From NCBI GenBank assembly GCA_029204225.1, contig CM055097.1, forward strand, positions 14,666,282 through 14,730,281: DNA of 64,000 nt. Reading direction: 5' to 3'. Below the pieces are notes generated by a model, which was given only the letters and a program-made list of their open reading frames with translations, did not search any database and was not told the origin of the DNA. Shown in pieces: positions 46,300 to 61,379 of this stretch (its first letter is position 1; each line of letters begins with the position of its first letter). The translations under genes and the position numbers were made by a program. Origin of the DNA: Diphasiastrum complanatum (taxonomy: Eukaryota; Streptophyta; Lycopodiopsida; Lycopodiales; Lycopodiaceae).

Positions 46300-48345
46300 T
46301 GGACCACATGAGCGACATGGCTTAAACTGAGGAAATCCCACTGCCACCATGAGCCTTACATCCTCCTCTAGCTAGGCTAACATCCTATCAGGCACTTACA
46401 AGCACAAACCTGTAAAGCTGACATAAATGAGTGACTGATGCTCAACCTGAGAAAATCTTACTGCCATCATAAGACTATACCCTCACTGGATAAACAACTA
46501 GTAGACATAATGACAAGTCAAAGAGCATCAAATGATTACTTTGTTTCTAACGTAGCAAATGCACAACCACATACGACTCCATCTCAGATCTAGACTCCCG
46601 TGACAAGGTAACATGCAAGCCCACACACATTCATGCAAACCAATACGAATGATAAAGTATCAAATACATGACCAAGGTCTGCCCATGAGTGGTATCTAGT
46701 CGTACCAACACCTGTGCCACCTGTAGTTAACTGTCTATTCTGAGTAAGTCAACTCAATTTGCCATATCAGTATTGCATCATGGATGCAGATTCTAGTGAT
46801 GATAGGGTGTAGATCGTTTGGTTTGGGCCATGGAAGATCTCACAGGTTCACTTGGAGGGATATTGGCATGCACAGTCATGTGAGAGACTTGATGGTGGCC
46901 TTGGAGTTCACATCTCAATGTATTCTCAGGGAGTGGTTTGGAACCATTCACAGGAGTAGCTTGGAGCTAGTTGGGGGAATACAGGTGGAAACTACAAGGC
47001 AGATGATCAGATCTTTGTGATCAGGGATGGCATTGGGATACCTAGTAGGGATAACACTGTAGGATGACATTGGATGTTCATCAGGGGGCAGTTATTCTAG
47101 ATTGGACTTGAGTCTTTGGATGGACAAGACTTACAAGTGGGATTCAGGATGGAATCAGAAAGCTGCAAACACAAATTGACAAAGCGTGAAGCTTTGGGAG
47201 CCAACTCTAGGTTGGAGAGCTGATGAAGATCGCACGGGATGTGAGAGGTGGAGTAGGTCAAGCTTTGGAGTTCGACTTGTCAAGCAGGATGGTGACCAGG
47301 ATTGGAGACATCAGGTGAGCATAGTATGTGGATGACAAGTCCATTGTGGTGGCACTTAGGGAGATGCTACAATTGCTCAGGTATGATATGTCATTTGATG
47401 TATGGACGATGTTCTTTAGCTGGTGCATCATGTGGTGACCTAGGGACGGGTCAAGCCTACTTGGAGGTAGGTGGCATGGAGTGTACCTGGGGTGGTAGAT
47501 ATCCTGAGGGCATGGAGTGCATTATGGGGTGATGTGGATCCAGCATGCCCATGGTGTGAGCCAGCAGGTATGGAGATGGTTGCTCATGGAGTGACAGCTG
47601 ATACTTTGGCAAGTGACCAGGTGAGTTGCATGGTTATATGCACAGTGATCTCCATGTTGGCATCACATGTTGTTTCTATCCATCATCTTTTGGTAAGCAG
47701 GATGCAACTTTTGGTTAGATCCAATTGGAGTCTAGTTGTACTATAGGTGGACAGATTCTTGGGGAGCTATTAGCGGGTAATGGATACTTGGTGATCAGAT
47801 GGTACAGGGTACAGGGTTCTGGAGCTATCCTACCTAATATGCTATGGATGGTGGGTGAGTTTCACATCACGATGGTGGATCTAGTTTGCATTTGCTTTGG
47901 CTTGGACACTATGATGAATGTATTGGTGAGATAGGCTCCTTGGTGGGAGGCCTATATACTGGTCAAATCAGAGTTGGCAATGTCAAGCATGGGAAGTTGA
48001 GCCTGCATGAGATGTAGAAGAGGCAAATCATTATCAGTATCTTTGGGAGATGGGCGAGCTACTCAGGTATAGCCTATGGTGAGGTTTGTGTACATTCATT
48101 CAGTGAGTCCTTGGTAGACTCTTGTGCTTGGAGCATGAGGAATGGATGGGGATCAGCTTTCAGGACTTATTGGACAGTTGGATATGCTTGGACGTGAGGG
48201 CATCTTGTTACAGGTGCGGGCCATGGTCGGAGACCTGATTTGGTGTGACAAGTGGTGTAGCAGCGAATCTATAGGTGGCACAAGTGTTTGTACTATAGGA
48301 CACCATTTATGGGTAGGCCTTGGTCATGTATTTGACGCTTTATCA
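46300..48345 (+). other. Unrecognised region with strong G-over-C strand bias from 46.8 kb
   Basis: From about 46780 the plus strand is rich in G and T and poor in C, with many TTGGAG, GGTG and TGGATG words and short open frames that do not align to anything I know. It may be old, heavily mutated element sequence. Confidence 0.35.
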
Positions 48346-48349
48346 TTCA

Positions 48350-48720
48350 CTGGGAGCCCAGCACCACATTGCTTGGCGCCTGAGGGCCGCTACTCCGGAC
48401 CAACGCCACATTGCCTGGCGCCCGGGCGTGCTGCCTAGGACCTAGGGCAACCACACACGCGGGTGCTCAAAAATTGGGCGCTCTCAAGAGAAATTTCTTA
48501 GGCATCCGCCCATTTGAGCAGGGCCGGGCAAATGTGCCACGTGGGAATCCCCCATTGGGCCAAGGCCAAAGGCTAAACAAGTGTGGCGCCGTGTAGCCTT
48601 AAAGCCTGAGCTGGAGTGAGCCTTGAGAAAAGAGCTGATAATTGGGATGGAGGCAATTGATACCGAGGGAGGAGGCACGACCATTGCTCGGAATAACCGG
48701 CATAGCCTAGGAATGGAACC
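48350..48720. repeat. GC-rich patch with GCCACATTGC(C/T)TGGCGCC duplication
   Basis: ACCACATTGCTTGGCGCCTG (about 48362) recurs as GCCACATTGCCTGGCGCCCG (about 48404). G/C content rises sharply against both flanks. It could be part of an LTR or a fragment of a different repeat. Confidence 0.4.
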
Positions 48721-50550
48721 TACAACTTTTCTAAATAACCGATTTAAGAGATAAAATGTAGGATGTTGACTTTCTAAAAACCGATAAAAAATTTATTTTG
48801 TAAGAAATTTTATGTTTAGTAAATACATGTAGGATTCTAAATTATTGGCTTTTGAATATATAGGATTCGTGTAGATTATTATAGTACTTCAGAAAACCAC
48901 GTAAAATTTTGAAATGGGAAAGTTCTACTTTGTAGCTGTTCGATCTTTTGCACAATTTTTTTTATATAAGTTACGTTTGTAAACCTATTTGTACTTGGCT
49001 AATTTCTAACTTTATAACACATTTTTCCATGAAAGTAATTGTTGGACCGAGCTAGGTTTCAAGAAAAATAGTTGAATGCCAAAGATCCTTGAAATTTATG
49101 AAAAAAATTTATTATGATGAATATAATTCAGGATATCAAAGATAATTTTAATCGATGCATTATTCTTTTAACAAAGCTACGTATTATAATAAACTACAAT
49201 GTTTGATACGTCTAGGATTTTAGAATGCAACATTTTTGAGTTGAACGTTTGAGAACAAAGTTTTTTTAAAAAGCCCACATCCATTAAAAGATATAATATT
49301 TTAGGAAAACTGGAGGGAGGTTTCCCCAAGCACTGGACTCACGACGATCCAGCGAGCAGGTATTTGTACTATATTCATGAACGGTCGTTGAACTGATTAA
49401 ATGAGCGTATGCTTTGAGAGCTTGGGCTCTTGGAGAAATCCTTCTCTGCTTCATTTGGTATTATAAACATCTTCGTCCTTGTACATGTGTTGACTGCAGC
49501 GGATGGCCTATCTTTGTATTAGAACGACTCAAATTAGAACACGTGCTGATAATCGTTTAGGTTGCATAAAGTATGGATTGCAAATGTAGATTTCTGATGT
49601 GAGGATGATAGTAAAATCATTCCTTCCAAACATTGTGAGTTCATAATCCTTTGTAAAATTATACGATGACAATCTATTCTCAGTTTACATTTCTGGAAAT
49701 GCTTGTTGAGTGATGTTTTTGATTATCGTGCTGCAGCACTTGTCTTAAATCTTGATATGTAGAATAGAATGAGTACTATGATAGTCATATGTTAGACAGT
49801 TTAGTGCTCTGGATGTTAAAGAATCAAATGAATCTGAAAATATGAGCATAATGCATCAACGATATGAGTGAGAGAGAACCGTGTATCAATGCATATCAGT
49901 AATTACAAACAAAAGTAGGTTATACATTGGAAAGCTGTACTGGGAATAGAGTGGCCGAGATGATATCATTCGATTCAAGGACAGGCAAATGCATACAGTG
50001 TGGAGAGGATCATGCCCCCCTCTTTTATAACGAATCGCGATAGAGCAACATCGATCTTGTACTGCAAAACTAAATGGGCAGTACCTCGTAATCATCACTG
50101 GTTTGAGGATTTTTCTACGTGTGAATCGGCTGAATCTGACCTGCTTGCGCAGAGAGAGTACTACGAGAATGCACGCAGAGTTCTTTGAAGTTAAAATTAA
50201 AGTTTTCGGTCGAAATAGCTCCTGAAATTCATACAAGGTATCAATAAAATAGCTCCGTGTGCGTGAGATAATCGATCGTAATCGTCAAAAATGGTTTTAG
50301 AAACCCTCAGTTCATCCATTTGATGAATAACAAACAATCATACAATAAGAAAGCTTAGCCAGCGGTGTTTAAGCCCCTTAATGCATATCAACAAATAAAG
50401 ATAAGACGAATAAATTTTTGTATTTACACGCGGAATTTGACTTCTTTAGCAATTTGGACTTGCACTAATTGTGCACGTATGAAACCCATTTTCAGAATGC
50501 TTTACCTCACGTCTAATCTTCGGGAAAAGTTTGATAGGCAAAGGAAGAAG
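48721..50550. other. Intergenic downstream of the GT47 gene
   Basis: AT-rich with no open frame of note. It is the 3' flank of the glycosyltransferase gene and would hold its 3' UTR and polyadenylation signals near 50.3-50.5 kb. A single signal could not be assigned. Confidence 0.5.
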
Positions 50551-50967
50551 TCATCCTCCCCAGTCAGGAATCATTAACCTGCTCCTTCTGTGAATTGCTA
50601 ATTTCACAGCTGGAAGTTTTCCACGGACTTGCTTCCACACCATATTCACTGCATCATCTTTTTTCAGAGGATATTGGTACTCGAAATGGTGTGAAACTTC
50701 TCTCAATCTCCGCCACATCTTCAACCAGAGGTCTTTGTCAAAGTTTTGCAGGTGGCGTAAGAGATGATCAGGCTTGAGAGCATCTGCCACAGAGAAGAAT
50801 AGACAAAACTCCTTGTAGTCGAGTTCATCCTCAAATGGAAGCTCAATGCGATCGCTCACTATGACTGGCACACAGTGGCTCACAATTGCATCGAATAGTC
50901 TGCAAGCAGAGGGTGTATCTCCTGCTGGGTGCAGGCAAAACTTTGATGAGCGCATCCCTTTTGTTAC
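50551..50967 (-). CDS. GT47 exon 4 (residues 342-479) and stop
   Basis: It starts at GACAG|GTAACA ([10 protein letters not shown]) and ends with TGA at 50553-50551. It holds the most conserved exostosin block ([20 protein letters not shown]) and the C-terminal [17 protein letters not shown]. Confidence 0.95.
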   Translation of the reverse strand, partial: VTKGMRSSKFCLHPAGDTPSACRLFDAIVSHCVPVIVSDRIELPFEDELDYKEFCLFFSVADALKPDHLLRHLQNFDKDLWLKMWRRLREVSHHFEYQYPLKKDDAVNMVWKQVRGKLPAVKLAIHRRSRLMIPDWGG

Positions 50968-53900
50968 CTGTCACCATATCGATCAAGGGAAGCATAGCCC
51001 ACTTTAAATGGCAATTCTACGGACTTTTGATTGTCCAAACTTCAAGTAGAGCAGAATAGAAAAATACTACAAATAATAGAGCTGTGCATGAAAGTCTGCT
51101 AACGAGCTGTATTTTCATCAAAAACTATAGAATTTGTAAGCTTTATTGTACTCAAAAGTGACAAGTTCATAGGAGCTTTAACATGCTTGTAATTTCATTT
51201 CAGTTGGCACAAAGTTTCTTTGGTCCCAGGTTCGAGCCTCCCCTTGGAAACCAAGAAGCATTTCAGTTGGCTATCATGAGGGGTTGGCTCAGTTGGTTAG
51301 CTTGACATCCAAAATTTCTTTGGTCTCAGGTTCGAGCCTCCCCTTGGAAACCAAGAAGCATTTCAGTTGGCTAGTTAAGGGTGTTGGCTCAATTGGTTAT
51401 CTTGACATCCAAAGTTTTTTTGGTCTCAAGTTCGAGCCTCTCCTTGGAAACCAAGAAGCATTTCAGTTGGCTTAGCTGGTTAGCTTGGCATCCAAAGTTT
51501 CTTTGGTCCCAAGTTCGAGCCTCCTCTTGGAAACCAAGAAGCATTTCAGAATTGGAATATTTTTAAGAGCTTGTTTATGAGATTATGGAGTGGGTAATTT
51601 AAATAATCATTGGGAGGCAAATCACCTAAAACCATCTAGCAAATCTCACATGAGTGGTTCTAGATTTATTTTAATGTCATTCACTAGATGAGTTTACGTA
51701 ATTTGTCAACCAATGTCCATTAAGATACATAATTGACCTATGCGAAGATGCCACATGGCAACAATAGGAGCAATAACCAACTCAAATATTAACTGAAGTA
51801 GTTTTGAATTGTGTCAAGGTTATTGACAAGCATAAGATCATTGAAATATTCAAGCCCAAAATTGAATGGCCCATGCCATATGGTACGATGGTCAAATTTT
51901 CGAGCTTCAAGCAATTGTGTATATTGGTACGATGGTCATGTTTGTCGGATCCTTATATTGACTATTATTAATGTCTTCTACTTATTTTTAGCATTAATAC
52001 AAAATAAAACATATATGTGACGATTTACTTTCCTATCATCCCATCCTCCATTGTTGCCTCTACTTGGTTGTACTGTCTTCCCCCCCCCCTCACCCGAATT
52101 TTTTTTTTTTTTGTAGATGTGAGTGCACTCAATACTTTTGATGGAACTCCTTCCATTGCTCTCACATAAACATTGCAAAACATGGGTATAAGCAACTGAT
52201 CATGAATATTTATTACCTTCAACATACGTAACTATGAGGTCCTTAAAACTACTACTTTTTAGCCATATGAAATGTCTTTTATTGTTAGCCTTTGTGTTAC
52301 GTATCCACTTTGAGTATGATTTGTTCTAAAATGTTCTCTTTGCATAAATTGAACCTAGGTCTTTTATGATATCATCAATCAATATAACCAATTGAAACGC
52401 TATCCTTGAGGACTTATTTTAACTCTTGAAAACATGAAAGCTAATTATAATTCCATTTGGTGTCAAATCATGGAAAGGAACTATTCTCTACTCTCCCAAC
52501 CTTCTTCATGTATGTGATTTTCCCTCCTTTGCTTTCCCCTTGGAATAACCAATTCTTGTCATTGCTAGGATGTGAGGGTATTCCGCCTTGAAATTGTGAT
52601 TGGCTACATGCTCAAATCGTTTGGGTCATTATAGAGTAGTGTCCTACATTATCTTTCAAAGATAGTTCATTTTTTAGGATGACTTACTTAGTGTGTCCTC
52701 ATTGGTCTATGTAAGTTTTTGGAAAATCTATTACAAAAATTTTTCCCACTCTCTCTAGGTGTTTTGGACTTAAGGATGAATATTTTTTTAGTACATAAGG
52801 GTTTATCTATACTCACGTTGTTTTCTCCTTGCCACCTCATAAAAGTTTAGAGTTTCATTTTAGTTATAATTTTGGTAAGTAGTTTCAAAAGGCTAGGTCC
52901 TTTGGTGCTTAAAATTCAAGAATTGAACATATTTTAGTGTTGGGGGAGCTCTTGTAGACATGGCATTTTTATTTTACATGGAGGATGAACAACGTAGATC
53001 AAGGCTGAGGTGAGGAGCTGATAGCTTTGTTAAGACATATGAATATTAATAAGGTTAGGGGAGAAAGTGATCGGATCTAAATTCCTTGAGTTATGAGATT
53101 AGAAAGTAAGGTGTGTGAGGCATACACTCCTTTTCTCATTTTTTTAAGGGATTGTCTACTTTAGTTGGCTATTAGAGCTAGGCTAAACATGTCTTGCTTT
53201 AAGATATTCAATTGGGCCAAGAAGCAGTCAAGGGTAACACCACTTTCTTTGCATATTCTCTTTGTGTAGAAATTTGAGAGCATTAAGTATATTGACTTCA
53301 TCAAGTTGGGCTTCTAAGATTACTCTTTGCTCAACAATGACTTTCTTTATAGTTTGACAATAGGCCATCATATGATGTCTTGATCCGGGGCTAAATATGG
53401 TCTCATAGTGTAAGGTTATAAGTCTTGGACCATGAGAGGGGCATCATTGTAAAGGAAGTCATGACTTTAGCTCATCGATGCCTCACTATATTGTGTTGGG
53501 CCATGGCTTTTAGAAGGAGGAGGAAGGGAGGTAAATTTGATTCTTGAATTGACTAGAGTCAAGTGGATTCTCTTGCTTTGGACAACGACTTTTATTTTGT
53601 CTAGCATTTTAAGTTGACAGATTAGATATAAATCTTCAATAGCCTTCCATTTTGGACCATTGTTGAAGGTTCTCTAAGTAGTAATGTGATTAAATTTGGA
53701 ATGAAAATAATTTATATAATGTCATTACGTGACTTTTGACGTTTTTCATCATTTTTGCTTGAAAGTCTTTGCCCTTGAAGAGCTTGGAGCACAGGCTACT
53801 ATGAAAGGTAAAGATCTCAAAGACTTTTTTTTACATTATTCTCTCTCTATAATGTTGATTTAACTTCTTTTCAACTTTATTGTCAAGAAGAGGAGCCAAT

Positions 53901-56900
53901 GCATCCAACAAGGTGATGACTTGATATTGGAGATTCAAGAAGGTGTATATTTATGTTACACGCGAGGGAGGGGGGGGGTGCAATTTTATTTATTACAAAC
54001 ATAGATTCTATCTAGTTTGGTTGATCAAAAGTCCAAGCATCCTCTGACATTGTTCTTGGGTGGGCTTTGAAGGACACAAAAAGACCTATGGTAGTCCAAA
54101 AGGTCAATCCATCATGGAGTCTGAAGATCTTTGTACAATATAGTAAAGGTTCTACTAGGGTTGCTCTTAGTTCTCACATACATGTCTAAAATTGCTAGAA
54201 AGAAGCATAGGATAGGAGGTAGTAAGTTCTATTATAACCAAAAGTCTCATCTTACAATGGCTTGTGGCAATCATCTCCCATCTTCTAGCTCAATTTTTTT
54301 GTTTTGAACTCCTAATTTCAATTTATGGTTGCTCATTGCTTGCATTCACTTGATTTCTTCAAGAGCTGCATACAACTTCATATAGATGTTAGGCTATTTT
54401 CAAGATTTGTCTATGGGAGAAATGCAAATACATGTCACTTCTTGATGGTAATGACATCCCCAATCAATGCCCACATTCTCTCTCTCTCTCATATTTTCTT
54501 ATGTGCAAATATATTAAAAGAAGATTGTCACATAGATAATAACCTATGCAATGTGGCATTTGAGTTTGTAGTACATAGGGATCGATGGTATATAGGTTGG
54601 TCTTCCCATACTTAGTATTTTTTTGCCCAATTTTTACCCAATTTTTAGATTGCTTAAATAGTAGAATGGGTAGCAATACTCCTGCGCCCCAAAGTTTTTG
54701 CTTTTGAGAAGCTGATTATAATGCAGATTCTGTTTCATAATGGCATGTGAAATAAGCCAAACTATCCATTACGCAATGGAAGAAACCTAGGGAGATGTCA
54801 TTTTGCCCAATAAGAAATCACATGCTTGGTCCCTAAGGCCTAGCCTATGACTCAAGCAACATAATGTCAATAGATTCTCCATGGATCTTTCTGTAATACA
54901 TAATGCATAGTTGCATTTTTTGCCCATTTTTTAGACTGCTTAAAAAGTAGAATGGGCAACCCACTGTTTTAAACATTGATTATGTTTTTCAGACGCAAAT
55001 TCTACTTCATAATGGTCCTATGAAAAAAACTCATCTTCGAAAATGTTGATTATGTTTTTCAAATGCAAATTCTACTGCATAATGGTCAGGCAACAACTAT
55101 GTATTACGCAATGGAATGAGCCGGGCACATGACATTCTACTTGGTAAAGAATCATAATCTCTCCAGGCCTCGCCAATGACTTTTTACCGAGCAGAATGTC
55201 TTCTGGCCGCTTGCTCGTTCAATAATACATAGGTATAGAGTCGAGTTTAACCTCACCCTAGGATAGAACTCAAAAAAACGCTCGTTCTTGTATAATGTGA
55301 CCATCACTAGGTTTTACCTCTGCCACACCATTAGGTGTAGCCGTGCCAGCTCGAAAATGTACACCGTCAGTCCTTCTCAGGATCCTTGCCAATTTTGCAC
55401 GGACAAATCCATCCTGCAAAAACCAAGAGTGTCCTCAGTACTTATACACATGTATACATATATCACAAACATGATCTGGATTATAAGGGGTCAGCCTAGT
55501 ACAATCCCGTATAATTAAGAATGTATTGCAGCTAAAACTCTTTTCAATACATGTTTGAGACATCTCACAATTTACATGCAATCAATTCAGCATTACATTG
55601 CTTTTATATTTTTCTGTCTGGCTGAAAAATATCTATTTGTGTCTGATGGATCTGATTTGAACTGCTAATGCTAAACATAATTCTGAAAAAAAATTGAGTA
55701 ATTCTTTGCTAATTAGCCAGCAATAAGTTCATTGTTACAGTGCATTGCTGTTCAGATGGGGCTCACATCTTTTCTGAAAATTCTTCCTTGAAAAAACAGC
55801 AGAATTGTTCTCGATCCAAAGGGGTCTTCAGCCTCATCTTCGTGATAAGTTGACACCATATGCGTGTATGGTGCTACAACATCTTTACTAAGCCGTGCCA
55901 CTCTTTTAGAAAAGCGCCAAAAGTCTGCAACGATGAATATTGATGCATTTAGACGATCTTTGAAAAATCTAAATGCATTTGGATGATGAATGACTATAAC
56001 ATGGTCGCGACCTCCAGATCTCTGCCACCATTTTGATGCTGTCAGGAATTCGACAAGCTCCGCCTGCAGACGAATACATCATGTAGAGTCACGAGTGTAA
56101 GACTGTAAGTCCGAATTTCTACGATGAAGGGCCTTAGGCTAGCTGAAAATCGCTGGATGAAAGCTGAGAGAAATTTGCACACTAGATAGTTTCGTCATGA
56201 TATGAGCTTTTTTTTGAGGATGCACTCATAATATCATATTGAGTCTGGCAGTAACATAAAGAACGTTGGAATGTGTGATTGTAGATATGGAATTTATTGC
56301 TGTGCTGCTTAAGCATGTAGACTTTCTATCCTTCCAACAGTGTTCTGATCAAAATCAGCTTACCTTTCATTCACTATAATGTCAATCAAGATCCTTTGTA
56401 TTATATCCATTGTCACAATTAGAAGATGCAATAATAAAATTATCTTGTTTATTCTTTAGCCTTGGGGATTGATGATGTGAAATATTTTTCCAATCAGTTT
56501 GCCAATAAGTGCAGCATAGGCTCTCATTCGTTTCTTGCAGTTTTGTGTAAAGTAAAAGACATAATTGCCGTAAAAGACGTAACTACATTAATTTTCTGAC
56601 CGCAATATAATCCTTTGCTATTGATCCTTGAACGGCGGTGCGAGCGATCTTGATCAAAGAAGTTGTACCGTATAAAGAACGATAATATACTAAACAGATC
56701 AAGAGTGCAACTAGGCATGACAAACAGATTAAGTTGTGTTTTAGAATCCTGGAGAAAGAGATTACCTGCAAATTTTTGTCCTGTTCTGTACTGACTGGAT
56801 CCCTCATTTTGTGACTGTGCATATTAAAACTTACGGAAGAGAAGAAAGGCACAAAAAAGACATCTGCGTTTATCGGATCCTTTACCCTCACAGCTGATCT

Positions 56901-57395
56901 GTTTTCTGCCCCCAACGTTTGATCACCCAAGAGGCTCATCATCATCCAATATTCCACGTTATGCTGCTTGGAAAGCCCAGACTTTGCCCAAATAGGCAAG
57001 TCATTCTCTGGCCAAGGCAAACTTTGATTTGCGTCCTTTGTCCGGAGTAAACCTAGGTTAAATCTTCGAGGAAGATCGTACATGAATACCTTCAACGTTT
57101 TGTCACATTCCCTTTCGGTATTAAACGAAGGAGAAAATTCGGCATCACCTGTTGCTGTAGATTCATCAAACAACCTGTTTGTGGAATTATCTCCTACAGA
57201 ATGTAGGCTCTGACCTGACAATTTATGCGGCGTTGGTACTGCCGCATTGAGCTTCATGAGTTGCCTTCCTATAGTGCTATCATCATCTTGATGCAAGTAG
57301 TAGATGGGGTCTGAGAGAGATCCAGTATGATATGAACTTGTAAGCAGAGTGGAGACGCCTACCATACTTACTATCAGCAACAAAACCTTGAACAT
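50551..57395 (-). CDS. GT47 exostosin-family glycosyltransferase, four exons, 479 residues
   Basis: Likely a Golgi type II membrane glycosyltransferase of cell-wall or proteoglycan synthesis, related to plant ARAD-like/exostosin proteins. Exons are 57395-56766, 56063-55767, 55413-55318 and 50967-50551. All introns are GT-AG and phase 0. Residues 1-25 form a hydrophobic signal anchor ([17 protein letters not shown]). The exostosin domain starts near residue 101 ([12 protein letters not shown]). Later blocks are [35 protein letters not shown], and [20 protein letters not shown] with [20 protein letters not shown]. It ends IPDWGG. Length fits the family. No stop or frameshift is seen. The sugar donor and acceptor cannot be told from sequence alone. 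Confidence 0.92.
51203..51550 (+). repeat. Tandem of four tRNA-like units with A and B boxes in GT47 intron 3
   Basis: B-box-like RGTTCGAGCC starts at 51229, 51329, 51429 and 51512, so spacing is 100, 100 and 83 bp. A-box-like TTGGCTCARTTGGTTA precedes the second and third at 51284 and 51384. Units share TTTGGTCYCARG and CTTGGAAACCAAGAAGCATT (a short hairpin TTGGAAACCAA). The word pair matches the D and T arms of a tRNA (Ile-like). It looks like a tRNA-derived repeat multiplied in tandem, on the strand opposite the host gene. Confidence 0.7.
51551..55317. other. GT47 intron 3 remainder
   Basis: Intron sequence with no coding signal. Poly-C/poly-T tracts lie at 52080-52113 and a G tract near 53972. 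A duplicated 'gattatgtttttcaRaYgcaaattctactKcataatggtc' occurs at about 54977-55017 and 55046-55087, with a related 'TTTTTAGAYTGCTTAAAWAGTAGAATGGG' at 54640 and 54929. Confidence 0.5.
55318..55413 (-). CDS. GT47 exon 3 (residues 310-341)
   Basis: Thirty-two codons ([20 protein letters not shown] then [12 protein letters not shown]) from TTGCAG|GAT to GAG|GTAAAA. It joins the flanking exons in frame. Confidence 0.9.
55767..56063 (-). CDS. GT47 exon 2 (residues 211-309)
   Basis: Ninety-nine codons from CTGCAG|GCGGAG to GAT|GTGAGC. It carries HHPNAF, the VADF(W)R block and the [11 protein letters not shown] region typical of GT47. Confidence 0.93.
56766..57395 (-). CDS. GT47 exon 1 (residues 1-210)
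   Basis: Signal anchor, a variable stem (residues 26-95) and the start of the exostosin domain, including [10 protein letters not shown] and [15 protein letters not shown]. The donor is CAG|GTAATC at 56766/56765. This ATG is the only one that puts a hydrophobic anchor at the N-terminus. Confidence 0.93.
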
Positions 57396-58149
57396 CGTTT
57401 TATTTCTCCTCGTCTACGTTTTTGCCACGCAATCTTCAGTGCTCGTAAAAGTCATCACTAGAACAAGGAAGAGAAGATTGGAAAGGGATAGTACTAGTTT
57501 CTGTACCAAAGGTCCAGGGAAAAATGATAGATACACCCAGTTCCACCCAAGTGCTGCAAAGAGAAGCAGGAAAATGTGAAAATCAGACAAATAAAAATCA
57601 TATAAAATGTAATATGTTCCACGAATGGTTCCATACTTCTGAAATAACTGCTTGCTGGCATTCTGCGAACAATCTGCAGTTGCAGCTAGTTATAGATTTA
57701 GACAGAAGAAATATTCCATTTCATTGGCCTTCAGAGATAATCGTAACATGATGTGCATGGATCCTCAAAAAATTGCAACAGCAGCGCCTTGTTATTACGA
57801 TCTTAAAATCTCACAACATCCTTACATCACTGATTGCATTTTCCACGTAAAGAGTTAGCACCAAAATTCGCAAATATTGACTGCTTGGCAAACTTCGTCC
57901 CTTCAAGAGGAAATGCCTATCTCAATATGTACTACTAAACACCTCAGGATGATTCAATCTTCCAACCTTTGTGCGTTGTGGAACTTATGATGCCAAATGA
58001 CAGCCATTTTTAAATATTCAGGCAAATAGGCCAGTGCTTCTTATAGGGCGCAACGATCGGAGGAGCAATTGCAGCTGGTATAGCCCGAAACTTGTTCATC
58101 ACTAGAAATGTCATCCATTTCATAATTTAACTAGATATAATTTGTACTC

Positions 58150-58199
<50 letters not shown>

Positions 58200-58200
58200 A
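57396..58200 (-). promoter_or_regulatory. GT47 upstream region with long (GA)n / (CT)n tract
   Basis: A perfect dinucleotide tract (GA on plus, TC on the transcribed sense) spans 58152-58198, about 760 bp before the start codon. TC-rich tracts near plant promoters and leaders are common. Regulatory use here is inference. No TATA box was assigned. Confidence 0.35.
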
Positions 58201-58645
58201 CAGACCTGACTAGAATGGAGATCCCGAACTTGATCAGCTGCATAGGGGGAGCTTCAGCTCCAGCAATAGCATGCAAACACGGCTACAAAATTGATGCTAC
58301 GTCAGAATACGAAAAACAAGATTTCAAAACGTCCATATTCATGTTTTGCTGCGCATTTCCCCGATCCGCACGGCTAATTCCAAGAAAACAAAAGTTATCT
58401 ACCATCTCTCCCGTCGCACGATCGCCTTGATAACATGGAGCTCAATATGTATCTTTGGACTGGTATCGTTCATCCCCAGGTGGGTTACTCCTGGTAGCAC
58501 GCTGAGCTGCTGGAGCCGAGAATACAACTACAAGCTGTAGCCCACCGTCGGATACAATATGATGTAGCAGATGGATATATGATTAATATCTAAATATGTT
58601 TGCAACTCCACTATGGAACATAATCAATTTTCTCTTAACCAGCAA

Positions 58646-58712
58646 CATAATGCCACATGTCCGCTATCAATGCTCACTACATAATGCCACATGTCCGCTA
58701 TCAATGCTCAAG
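58646..58712. repeat. 34-bp direct duplication
   Basis: CATAATGCCACATGTCCGCT followed by ATCAATGCTCA occurs at 58646 and again at 58680. Confidence 0.8.
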
Positions 58713-58770
58713 ATTGCTATGTATCTCTATAAACATTCTCCATGAAATCTTATAAGAATTGATCCTTGTC

Positions 58771-58947
58771 CATCGCAGCGTGGTGCTTGGATAGAGTGGT
58801 TGACTGCGACCAGCAGGCTCGAATCCCAGCCGCTGCGTAGTGACATTGTAAGGAGCTTGCTTCGCACTTGACATTGCCCACATGGCATGGCCAGGCTGTA
58901 TATATTGTGTATAATCCACTAGTGACATAACTCTCTATAAAAAAAAA
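58771..58947 (+). mobile_element. SINE with 17-bp target-site duplication
   Basis: The flanks are AAGAATTGATCCTTGTC (58754-58770) and AAGAATTGATTCTTGTC (58948-58964), one mismatch. Inside are an A-box-like TTGGATAGAGTGGTT (58787-58801), a B box GGCTCGAATCCC (58816-58827), and a 3' end TATAAAAAAAAA. Size (about 177 bp), pol III boxes, A-rich tail and duplication are all diagnostic of a tRNA-derived SINE. Near-identical duplications suggest fairly recent insertion. Confidence 0.88.
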
Positions 58948-59454
58948 AAGAATTGATTCTTGTCTACTCTCTCTCTCTCTCTCTTGTTCAGATAGAAAGT
59001 TGGCTGCGGTAGCACTCGTGAGGAGTGATAGTGTACATGTGGCATTACGTCATTGGTTAAGAGAAGTTTGATTATGTTCCATATTGGAGGCTTGTAAATA
59101 GATTTAGATCTTGACCGTTTATATCTCTCTTGCTACGTCCCGCAGCTAGCCTGCTACACGTAGTAGCCCAGCTCCTGATGAACGATACCTAGTACATGAC
59201 CTAAAAAAATCATAGAAATGGACAACCATAACCATAACCATATTATATAATAGTTGCAATAATGGACAAGGATCATAATTACTTACCCACCCACTCATAA
59301 CCCTATGGGAGTTGGCACCAAAGAGCATAAAATTACTTTCTTAAACTTTGGGACATAAAGGAGCAAACTTGAGGTGTAAGCTTCTTTTTATTGGAGCACA
59401 CACACACATCAATCAAGCAACCATTTACCTACCTATTACACACCTTGGAACTTA

Positions 59455-61379
<1,925 letters not shown>

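Noticed and set aside
51284-51345. Functional tRNA gene
   Set aside because: D-arm and T-arm words are present, but no acceptor stem or anticodon arm pairs around them; better explained as tRNA-derived repeats.
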